Source: Adiantum capillus-veneris
Taxonomy: Eukaryota > Streptophyta > Polypodiopsida > Polypodiales > Pteridaceae
Assembly (NCBI GenBank): GCA_014529385.2
Contig: CM043949.1
Coordinates: forward strand, 111,910,477-111,974,476
Direction: 5' to 3'
DNA: 64,000 bases
Position numbers and translations under genes: made by a program. Numbering within the stretch: position 1 is the first letter of the stretch; each line of letters opens with the position of its first letter. Below, one piece after another: positions 54,957 to 64,000 of the stretch. A model generated the notes under the pieces. The model did not search any database. It was not told where the DNA came from and worked only from the letters and a program-made list of their open reading frames with translations.

Positions 54957-54959
54957 CGG
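54954..54959 (+). promoter_or_regulatory. UGA-CGG stop between in-frame ORF1 and ORF2 (candidate readthrough)
   Basis: ORF1 ends HSS-TGA and the same frame continues CGG-TGC-GAG-ACC into the endonuclease (LRIAAWNCNGS) without an ATG. The first ATG in this frame, near 55090, lies after the catalytic Asn region. The overlapping ATG of ATGACGG opens a 17-codon frame that stops, so reinitiation there cannot make ORF2. UGA-CGG is a recognised leaky stop context in several plant RNA viruses. The identical TGA-CGG is kept in copy C at 58830-58835. Confidence 0.7.
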
Positions 54960-57900
54960 TGCGAGACCTACGGGGCGACGCTTCGGATAGCGGCCTGGAA
55001 TTGTAATGGATCATATAGGCTAGATGTAGGTGCCTTAAAAGACAGCTTTAGGGACAGAGACATAGTTTTCTACTCAGAGACACACCAGATACCGGGACAG
55101 CTTATGCCACATGTGAAGGGTTATTTATGGGAAACAGCTGGTCGACCAGACAAGAGATCTCTACGGGTAGCCGGGGTTCAGGAGGAGTAGCAGTCTTATT
55201 TGCAGAGGAGCTGAAACCACTACTACAGATTATCAGGAAAGATGAGCAAGCAAGGTGTATGTGGGTGAGAATGAGAGCCGAGACAGGTAGATTTCTATAT
55301 ATCGCTATATGCTACTTCCCTCCGAGTACATCAGTCTACTCCTCACCTAAAGGACAGTCCCCTTTCTCCATATTGAATAATGACATATGGGAGTTCTCTA
55401 GAGATGGAGACATCGTTCTCTTAGGAGACTTTAATGCTAGAACGGCCAACTCTCAAGCAGTATTCTATGATACTTCTGAGGAAATGCTCAGAGAAGTGGA
55501 TTTATCACAGAGGGGGCTCACTAGAAACTCAAAGGATAAAGAACACACTGAATATGGGAGACACCTCATGGAGATGGAAACTATACATGGTTTGGCCATA
55601 CTTAATGGTCTAGAGAATTTCCCTTTATCTGGGGGATTCACATGCTTCCCGCACAGGCATGGGGCCAGTACAGTGGGGTATGTCAGGACATCGCCAAGCT
55701 TTATTTCTAGTATCGAGGACTTTAAGGTGGGACCCAGACCGGTTGGGATTGCAGTGGATCATGCTCTCTTGACCCTATCAATCTCCTTCCAATACAATGC
55801 CTCTCAAGCACAAAGGAAGAAGACACACACAAGATATACTTTTACGCCAGAGACTGATTCAGTCTATGTGGAAAAGATCTATAATAGGATGTGGGCAGCC
55901 AAGCCAGTATATACTGTAGAGGAGATTACTTCTCAGTTAACAGAGATACTACATGGAGCAACACAAGAGGCATACCCACATACTCAACCTGATCAGAAGA
56001 GAGGATCTGGGAACATGCCTCAAAACAGTTGGTATGACGAGGAATGCAGAGAGACGAGAACCCAGGTCCAGAAAGAGCTTACACTTGGGATCATCACATA
56101 TAAGCAGTCTCAGATTGCTCTTCGGCGTATAGTACGTCGCAAGAAAAGGGCATTCTTAGCCAAACTGGAGAAGGATTTATATCAGCTCTTCTTGAGTCAG
56201 GACTCACGTGAGGCTTGGCGTTTATTCCACGAGCACTCACCGCCTCCGACGATTACTTCTCCTGAGATATGGGGTCAATATGTAACATCATCATATATGG
56301 TATCTGGACAGCCTCCATTACCAGATCTGCTAGAGCCATGTCCTGCTACTAGTACTTTCTTTACTACGGAAATGGTGGAAAAAGCCATTGATAAGATGAA
56401 GACAAGAAGAGCATATGATCATGATGGTTTAGCAGCAGAACATCTGATCCATGCCAGGGATCTACTTTCAGAAGTCCTTGCTCGTCTCTTTAATCGGGTC
56501 ATGTGTGAAGGATTACCTGAATCTTGGAAATTATCTACTATCGTACCTATTTTCAAATCAGGGGATCCTATGATACCCGGGAACTACCGTACCATTATGG
56601 TAGGTCACACATTGACCCGACTGTACGCATCCATTCTTGAACAAAAATTGAGTAGATGGGCAGAGAATGACGGCATAAGGGCAACGGGACAAGCTGGATT
56701 CAGGAGGGGTTATTCCACTTTAGATCATATTCTTACGCTCAGAGCCATTATTGAGGAAGGAAGAGCAAGCGGGAGAAGGATGTATTGTTGCTTTGTGGAT
56801 TTTCGGAAAGCTTTTGATACGATACCAAGGGCAAGATTGATGCGCAGGATGCAAGAGTTAGGGGTCCCCAAAGAGATTATTTGGGGGATCATGGCCTTAT
56901 ACGGGTCAGTAAACTGGTTATGTACGTACCCCAGAAGGGGATTCCGACATTGTTCATTCCACCATTGGAGTAAAGCAGGGATGCCCACTGTCCCCTACTT
57001 TATTTGGTATGTACATAGATGAGGTATCAGATTACATTGATAGAGAAGGTGACAGAGGGGCTCAACTTGCAGGGTCATGGATCCCTTTGTTGTTGTATGC
57101 AGATGATATTGTATTGATAGCAGAATCACCAGATGGAATGCAGAGGCAACTAGATGCATTACATAAATTCGCGGAGGACAATGGACTGTCGGTAAACTTG
57201 GGTAAAACCAAAGTTATGGTGTTTAACACCACACCGCAGTGGGTTAGGAGATTGGCACCTACATTTGCATATGGCCAGGATACAATAGAGTACACAGATG
57301 CATACACATACCTTGGTGTGGTATTTGCAGGACCGAAGTTTACTCTCAAGAAAGCAGCGGATGCTAGATTGTCCAGAGCCTTTGCGGCCTTGGGAGGGTT
57401 GGAGAGGATGTGTTCACAAGTGCAGTTTCAGGAACCACGAACAAAACTTTGGCTCTTTGATACTGTGGTGGCTTCGGCTATGCTTTATGGGGTCCAGATT
57501 TTGGGACCATCTGTGGATCAGGATAATTGGAAGTCAATGGAGAGACCTTTGGTATCTATGATTTCCCGAATGATTAGAGCCAAGGCCTCCGTACCACACG
57601 CGATTACCCGAGCGGAACTAGCTGCCCCTCCGATAGAAATTGAAGCTCTTACCAGATCAGTGTCCTTTATACATGGTTTGTGGGATACAAATAATTGCCG
57701 ATATACTAGACTGGCCCTCGAATCCTCTCGACAACTAGCAATGAAAGGGGATACATCATGCTGGTATGCGCAATTGTCCTTGTGGTTTCAGAGACACGGG
57801 TTCAGTATGGAAAGATTACCCCCCTTCCAATACTCTCTTGAGGCTCCATGATTGGCAATTACACGAACGGAGATTAATAAAATCATCCGTCAGGATCTTA

Positions 57901-58598
57901 TACAGTTGGATACTAAGAGGACATGGGTAGACCCTACACAAGAATTGGGCATGAAGATGGCCGACTACAAAGAAAACTTCCTACAGCTATCTGAAGATGG
58001 ATTTGTGATTTGCCCGAGCTACATGGATACCCACCCGTCTCATGGTGTGAGATGTGCTATTGGTCAGATTCGTACATCCTCACACGAGCTGGAAATTGAA
58101 TTTGGCAGATTTAGGGGAATCCCACCTGAGAGCAGAATTTGCAAGTTATGTGGAATGGAGCCGGAGACAGAATTACACTACATGTGCCATTGCACCGTAT
58201 ACTATGAGATACGTGGGCGTTTCCATTGCCTATTTAAAGAAGGCTTTGGACCTCTAGAAAGAGTCATGCAATACCAAGATCAAAGATGCTTAGGCTTGTA
58301 CCTACTGAAACTACATCGGCACAGGGATAATCTAATGAGAAGACAAAGAGCTCTACAGCCTCAGAGGCAGATCACAGATTTCTTCGGATCGAGAGAAGCA
58401 GGAGTGGAAGGAGAAGCAAGAGGCCAACAGCCAGCACAAAGGAGTACCCACATTCATACCAAAGGCACCCTCATTGACAAGGCAATTGAGCTTAGGAAAT
58501 CGAGACGACCACGACCGAGATGCAGAAGCACACTTCACCGGAGGAGACTACAACAAAGGATTAGAAGCATTTTAGCCAGACACCCAGAATGCTCCTAA
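54957..58598 (+). pseudogene. LINE copy B ORF2: endonuclease, RT, C-terminal zinc finger; three lesions
   Basis: The APE-type endonuclease starts LRIAAWNCNGSYRLD and has VLLGDFNARTAN and VDHALLTLSIS. The RT has AYDHDGLAAEHLIHARDLL, FVDFRKAFD and the catalytic LLYADDIVLIAES. The C-terminal zinc finger reads CKLCGMEPETELHYMCHC. Compared with copy C there is a 1-base loss near 55163 (CTACGGG against CTACAGGG), an extra A near 56912 (AGTAAACTGG against AGTAACTGG), and TGA at 57849 where copy C has TCA. The frames are 55127-57022, 57009-57851 and 57852-58598. The catalytic aspartates are intact, but the protein cannot be made whole. Confidence 0.9.
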
Positions 58599-58829
58599 GA
58601 AGTTTATTTAAAACTTTGTATTTAGTTTTTCACATTTATTTTCACACTTTCACACTTTTCACACTTAGTACTTTAGTACTAAGGTAGCCAGACATTGTAA
58701 CAGATTCACCACTTTTGTATCAGTTTGGTCTCATAGGTCATTCTGCCAGAGATCAGGGCAGCAAGAGAAAAGGGGAAAATCACCTTTTATAGAGGAGGGA
58801 AAGTAGTGGTTCTGGAAAAGCGCTCAGCA

Positions 58830-58835
58830 TGACGG
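58830..58835 (+). promoter_or_regulatory. UGA-CGG ORF1/ORF2 junction, copy C
   Basis: Reads SA-TGA-CGG-TAC-GAG, then LRIAAWNCNGS in the same frame. The stop and the following CGG are identical to copy B, although neighbouring codons differ (HSS against RSA, TGC against TAC). Confidence 0.7.
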
Positions 58836-61800
58836 TACGAGACCTATGGGGCGACGCTCCGGATAGCGGCGTGGAATTGTAATGGATCATATAGGCTAGA
58901 TGTAGGTGCCTTTGAAGACAACTTTAGGGACAGAGACATAGTTTTCTACTCAGAGACACACCAGATACCGGAACAGCGTATGCCACATGTGAAGGGTTAT
59001 TTATGGGAAACAGCTGGTCGACCAGACAAGAGATCTCTACAGGGTAGCCGGGGTTCAGGAGGAGTAGCAGTCTTATTTAAGGAGGAGCTGAAACCACTAC
59101 TACAGATTATCAGGAAAGATGAGCAAGCAAGGTATATGTGGGTGAGAATGAGAGCCGAGACAGGTGGATTTCTATATATCTCACCTAAAGGACAATCCCC
59201 TTTCTCCATATTGAATAATGACATATGGGAGTTCTCTAGAGATGGAGACATCGTTCTCTTAGGAGACTTTAATGCTAGAACGGCCAACTCTCAAGCAGTA
59301 TTCTATGATACTTCTGAGGAAATGCTCAGAGAAGTGGATTTATCACAGAGGGGGCTTACTAGAAACTCACAGGATAAAGAACACACTGAATATGGGAGAC
59401 ATCTCATGGAGATGGCAACTATACATGGTTTGGCCATACTTAATGGTCTAGAGAATTTACCGTTATCTGGGGGATTCACATGCTTCCCGCATAGGGATGG
59501 GGCTAGTACAGTGGATTATGTCATGACTTCACCAAGCTTTATTTCTAGTATCAAGGAATTTAAGGTGGGACCCAGACCGGTTGGGATTGCAGTGGATCAT
59601 GCTCTATTGACCCTATCAATCTCCTTCCAATACAATGCCTCTCAAGTACAAAGGAAGAAGACACACACAAGATATACTTTCACGCCAGAAACTGATTCAG
59701 TCTATGTGGAAGAGATCTATAATAGGATGTGGACAGCCGAGCCAGAATATACTGTAGAGGAGATTACTTCTCAATTAACAGAGATACTACATGGAGCAGC
59801 ACAAGAGGCATACCCACATACTCAACCTGATCAGAAGAGAGGATCTGGGAACATGCCTCAAAACAGTTGGTATGACGAGGAATGCAGAGAGACGAGAACC
59901 CAGGTCCAGAAAGAGCTTACACTTGGGATCATCACATATAAGCAGTCTCGGATTGCTCTTCGGCGTATAGTACGTCGCAAGGAAAGAGCATTTTTAGCCA
60001 AACTGGAGAAGGATTTATATCAGCTCTTCTTGAGTCAGGACTCACATGAGGCATGGCGCTTATTTCCGAGCAGTCACCGCCTCCGACGATTACTTCTCCT
60101 GAGATCTGGGGTCAATATGTAACATCATTATATATGGTATCTGGACAGCCTCCATTACCAGATCCGCTAGAGCCATGCCCTGCTACTAGTACTTTCTTTA
60201 CTCGGAAATGGTGGAAAAAGCCATTGATAAGATGAAGACAAGAAGAGCATATGATCATGATGGTTTAGTAGCAGAACATCTGATCCATGCCAGGGATCTA
60301 CTTTCAGAAGTCCTTGCTCGTCTGTTTAATCGGGTCATGTGTGAAGGATTACCTGAATCTTGGAAATTATTTACTATCGTACCTATTTTCAAGTCAGGGG
60401 ATCCTATGATACCCGGGAACTACCGTACCATTATGGTAGGTCACACATTGACCCGACTGTACGCATCCATTCTTGAAAAAAAATTGAGTAGATGGGCAGA
60501 GAATGAGGGCATAAGGGCAACAGGATAAGCTGGAATCAGAAGGGGTTATTCCACTTTAGATCATATTCTTACGCTCAGAGCCATTATTGAGGAAGGAAGA
60601 GCGAACGGGAGAAGGATGTTTTGTTGCTTTGTGGATTTTCGGAAAGCTTTTGATACAGTACCAAGGGCAAGATTGATGCGCAGGATGCAAGAGTTAGGGG
60701 TCCCCAAAGAGATTATTTGGGGGATCATGGCCTTATACGGGTCAGTAACTGGTTATGTACGTACTCCAGAAGGGGATTCCGACATTGTTCACTCCACCGT
60801 TGGAGTAAAGCATGGATGCCCACTGTCCCCTACTTTATTTGGTATGTACATAGATGAGGTATCAGATTACGTTGATAGAGAAGGTGACAGAGGTGCTCAA
60901 CTTGCAGGGTCATGGATCCCCTTGTTTTTGTATGCATATGATATTGTATTGATAGCAGAATCACCAGATGGAATACAGAGGCAGCTAGATGCATTACCTA
61001 AATTCGCGGAGGACAGTGGACTGTCGGTAAACTTGGGTAAAACCAAAGTTATGGGGTTTAACACCACACCGCAGTGGGTTAGGAGATCGGCACCTACATT
61101 TGCATATGGCCAGGTTACAGTAGAGTACACAGATGCATACACATACCTTGGGGTGGTATTTGCAGGACGGAAGTTTACTCTTAAGAAAGCAGTGGATGCT
61201 AGATTATTCAGAGCCTCTGCAGCCCTGGGAGGGTTGGAGAGGATGTGTTCACAAGTGCAGTTTCAGGAACCACGAACAAAACCTTGGCTCTTTGATACTG
61301 TGGTGGCTTCGGCTATGCTTTATGGGGTCCATCTGTGGATCAGGATAATTGGAAGTCAATGGAGAGACCTTTGGTATCTATGATTTCTCAAATGATTAGA
61401 GCGAAGGCCTCCGTACCACACGCGATTACCCGAGCGGAACTAACGGCCCCTCTAATAGAAATTGAAGCTCTTACCAGATCAGTGTTCTTTATACATGGTT
61501 TGTGGGATACAAATATACTAGACTGGCCCTCGAATCCTCTCGACAATTGGCAATGAAAGGGGATACATCATGCTGGTATGTGCAACTATCCTCGTGGTTT
61601 CAGAGACACGGGTTCAATATGGAAAGATTACCCCCCTTCCAATACTCTCTTGAGGCTCCATCACTGGCAATTTACACGAACGGAGATTAATAAAATCATC
61701 CGACAGGATCTTATACAGTTGGATACTAAGAGGACATGGGTATACCCTACACAAGAATTGGGCACGAAGATGGCCGACTACAAAGAAAACTTCCTACAAC

Positions 61801-62321
61801 TATCTGAAGATGGATTTGTGATTCGCCCGAGTTACATGGATACCCACCTGTCTCATGGTTTGAGATGTGCTATTGGTCAGATTCGTACATCCTCACACCA
61901 GTTGGAAATTGAATTTGGCAGATTTAGGGGAATCCCACCTGAGAGCAGAATTTGCAAGTTATGCGGAATTGAGCCGGAGACAGAATTACACTATATATGC
62001 CACTGCACAGTATACTATGAGATACGTGGGCGTTTTCATTGCCTCTTTAAAGAAGGATTTGGACCTCTAGATAGAATCATGCAATACCAAGATCAAAGAT
62101 GCTTAGGCTTGTACCTACTGGAACTACATTGGCACAGGGATAATCTAATGAGAAGACAAAGAGCACTACAGCCTCAGAGGCAGATCACAGACTTCTTCGG
62201 ATCGAGAGAAGCAGGAGTGGAAGGGGAAGCAAGAGGCCAGCAGCCAACACAAAGGAGTACCCACGTTCATACCAAAGGCACCCTAATTGACAGAGCGATT
62301 GAGCTTAGGAAATCGAGCTGA
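58836..62321 (+). pseudogene. LINE copy C ORF2, broken, mutated catalytic site
   Basis: The endonuclease frame is uninterrupted from the UGA to 60122. It lacks 13 residues present in copy B (39-bp in-frame loss after GGFLYI near 59178) and keeps VLLGDFNARTAN. A small indel near 60065 shifts the frame. A TAA at 60526 replaces the glutamine of TGQAGFRRG. The catalytic box reads FLYAYDIVLI, so the first Asp of YADD is Tyr and RT activity is lost. A deletion near 61330 (GVHLWIRII) and another shift follow before the C-terminal frame 61578-62321 with the zinc finger CKLCGIEPETELHYICHC. Confidence 0.9.
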
Positions 62322-62596
62322 CCACGACCAAGATGCAGAAGCACACTTCACCGGAGGAGACTACAACAAAGGATTAGAAGCATTCTAGCCAGACACCGAG
62401 AATGCTCCTAAGAAGTTTATTTAATACTTTGTATTTAGTTTTTTCACATTTACTTTCACACTTTTCACACTTAGTACTTTAGTACTAAGGTACCCAGACA
62501 TTGTAACAGATTCACCACTTTTGTATCAGTTTGGTCTCATAGGTCATTCTGGCCTTTTGAAGACGTTAATATAACATTTCATTTCATTTCATTTCT

Positions 62597-64000
62597 CTCT
62601 CTCTCGCCTAGATAGCAGCATAATATCTAATCCTTCAAACATGCATTCTGAGCATGTGTGATCAAAATCATGTTTTGTTGATAAAGAAATTCTTTTAGCT
62701 TATGAAAATAAAATTTTGATGATGTTAGCCTGCCCTCAAATCAGAGTCGCTTTTGACTATCGTTGTGTCTATGGAGAGACATCTTGCTTTGGATGCACTT
62801 TTACTAAGAACACCTGTCCACATTAGATGGCTAACCTACTTGCTGCTTGAGAGAAAAAGTCTGCCACAGCTTTGTTCATCATGATGTCATAATATGCAGG
62901 TTTTGAGAATGAAAGAAAGGAAGAAAAAGAGAACACATTTTTCCATATTTTGATCTCAAATCATAATGAAAACAAGGGAGAAAAAGAGTGATGAATAAAA
63001 TTGACTAATGAAAACATTTTTTCAATAGTCAATTTTATTCATCATATATTGTTTCGTATCCAATTTGTGAAGATCTTTATATTCAGTTACAAGTGTTATG
63101 TTTAAGCTGTCATTGCATTATCCATATAGTTTCTTCAAAATGATGACTGTTCAGTACTTATTCCTCAAACTCATCAATCCTGAGGGTTCTTCATCAAGAG
63201 GCTCCGAGGAAGAAGGGCACTTGAATGGTTTAAGTAATGGACCGTAGTAACGTCGTGCTAACTTAGCATAGTACTTTTGATGATTTGAATTGCTCCCTTT
63301 CACTTTGGGGTGCTGTGAACAGCAGGAAAAGAAAATCAAAATAGCTCAAAAGCTCAACAATGTAGTGAGCGGTCATTTTTACAAAAAGATCCCATTCTTC
63401 TGATAGAAGAGACGTACACTATTGTATTTCACCTTTGTACTATTTCGATGATGGCTTGGTGATGGAATCTCGTATTATAGCCTTTCGTTTATATCCTACC
63501 CCCGTCCATTTCCCATCCTTCCTTCCTTTCTTCTCTTACCTTTGCTTATTCTGATGATCTGTTGTAGTGTTGTAGTGGGGGGTAAGCTCATCCTTTAGCC
63601 ACACCAAAGTTCTCTTGAGAGAGCTTGTTTGGCGCATGACAGCTATCTTCTCTTTGAGATCGTAATAATACTGTAACATTGCTTGCTTACCTTAACCTCT
63701 TTCTCCACTGGGTCCTCCAGGTCGAAAAAGGAGACAACTCTGGATGATCTTTCTTTCGTTATGCCCATCGTGATAATGTGACCCTCGTCCTTTTCATCCC
63801 GTCCACCATCTATCGGGGAAGTCCTTCCACTCAATGTTCGGGAAAAGTGTGCCTCAGCTTAGCCTTGAGCCGGTTGAAAAACCAAATTAGCCAACTGAAG
63901 AGAGGGGAAGAAGGAGAAAATCCGCTTGGAAAAGTTAAGAAAATAGAGTTAAATTGGAAAAATGCCGTTTATTTTGTAAAATTTCCTCTTTGAAATTTGA
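62597..64000. other. Intron sequence with possible gypsy remnant
   Basis: A/T-rich. On the minus strand, 63151-63339 reads KLARRYYGPLLKPFKCPSS, faintly like the gypsy integrase C-terminal phrase KLxxRxYGPFxVI; this is weak. A perfect hairpin lies at 62989-63044. No CstF-50 exon is present. Confidence 0.4.
62989..63044. other. Perfect 19-bp inverted repeat
   Basis: TGATGAATAAAATTGACTA (62989-63007), an 18-nt loop, then TAGTCAATTTTATTCATCA (63026-63044). The surrounding sequence is A-rich. It could be a small foldback element or a transcribed hairpin. Confidence 0.8.

Larger units (their letters stand above)
53205..58745 (+). mobile_element. Non-L1 LINE copy B, 5'-complete, lacking its 3' tail
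   Basis: Contains a repeat-rich 5' region (53205-53795), ORF1, a UGA-CGG junction and ORF2, in one frame by design. It ends at GGTCTCATAGGTCATTCTG (58745), about 50 bp short of the family 3' end with CATTT repeats, and is fused there to copy C. The RT region has motifs (GFRRGYSTLDHILTLR, LGKTKVMVFNTTPQW) closer to CR1/L2/RTE-like LINEs than to the plant L1 lineage, judged by eye. Confidence 0.88.
58746..62596 (+). mobile_element. Non-L1 LINE copy C, 5'-truncated, with the shared 3' tail
   Basis: Starts at CCAGAGATCAGGGC inside the last ~30 codons of ORF1, directly joined to copy B without intervening DNA. It runs to the family 3' end (TTAATATAACATTTC plus CATTT repeats, to 62596). Sequence is very close to copy B but with its own lesions. 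Together B and C form one block with one 5' region and one tail. Confidence 0.9.

Noticed and set aside
1-64000. CRISPR arrays, bacterial operons, rRNA or tRNA genes
   Set aside because: None seen. The TGGTATCAGAGC matches are retroelement primer sites, not tRNA genes, and the repeats are eukaryotic microsatellites and minisatellites.

Overview
The window is the inside of a single plant gene whose introns are packed with transposable elements. Eight short plus-strand exons (10182-10265, 36941-37068, 37190-37259, 37568-37651, 51008-51100, 51216-51286, 52742-52793, 52885-52942) have GT-AG borders and matching codon phases. Joined, they read as the N-terminal half of CstF-50 (CSTF1/CstF50), the WD40 subunit of the cleavage stimulation factor used in mRNA 3'-end formation. 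The first exon(s) and the C-terminal half lie outside the window. One intron is 26,675 bp, another 13,356 bp, and the last one seen continues for more than 11 kb. Chromodomain Ty3/gypsy elements, Ty1/copia elements primed by initiator-Met tRNA, L1 fragments and hAT elements point to a land plant with a very large genome. A fern or another seed-free plant is my best guess, but the sequence does not prove it.

Layout. 1-4447: minus-strand gypsy element A, inserted into the 5' LTR of gypsy B. 4448-8132: gypsy B, a non-autonomous element with an unusual coiled-coil/His-Asp-repeat reading frame. 8134-9427: L1 endonuclease and possible ORF1 remnants. 10182-10265: CstF-50 exon. 11616-14745: complete hAT element with an unbroken transposase and an 8-bp target duplication. 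15727-16339: copia fragment interrupted by gypsy C (16340-23627, minus), whose LTR is itself split by a complete miniaturised copia element (16976-21502). 23628-30302: a 6.7-kb near-palindrome of LINE plus copia gag. 30620-31063: 444-bp non-autonomous hAT. 31600-32331: inverted copia fragment. 32332-34722: 5'-truncated LINE.

36941-37651: three CstF-50 exons. 39000-40640: L1 reverse-transcriptase remnant. 40935-41280: minisatellite. 42422-43674: second gypsy A-family fragment. 45290-48765: copia RT fragment split by a second complete hAT (45557-48731), whose transposase has a 111-bp intron. 51008-52942: four CstF-50 exons. 53205-62596: two head-to-tail copies of a non-L1 LINE that share a single 3' tail.

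Most notable points: (1) the host gene and its extreme introns; (2) the LINE carries ORF1 and ORF2 in one frame separated only by a UGA-CGG stop, kept in both copies and with no usable ORF2 start codon, which suggests stop-codon readthrough; (3) the 6.7-kb inverted repeat inside a transcribed intron could produce hairpin RNA against LINE and copia families; (4) two apparently intact hAT transposases sit with a non-autonomous hAT in the same gene; (5) two non-autonomous LTR elements carry intact or nearly intact unusual reading frames. All similarity calls come from motifs read by eye; no database search was run.
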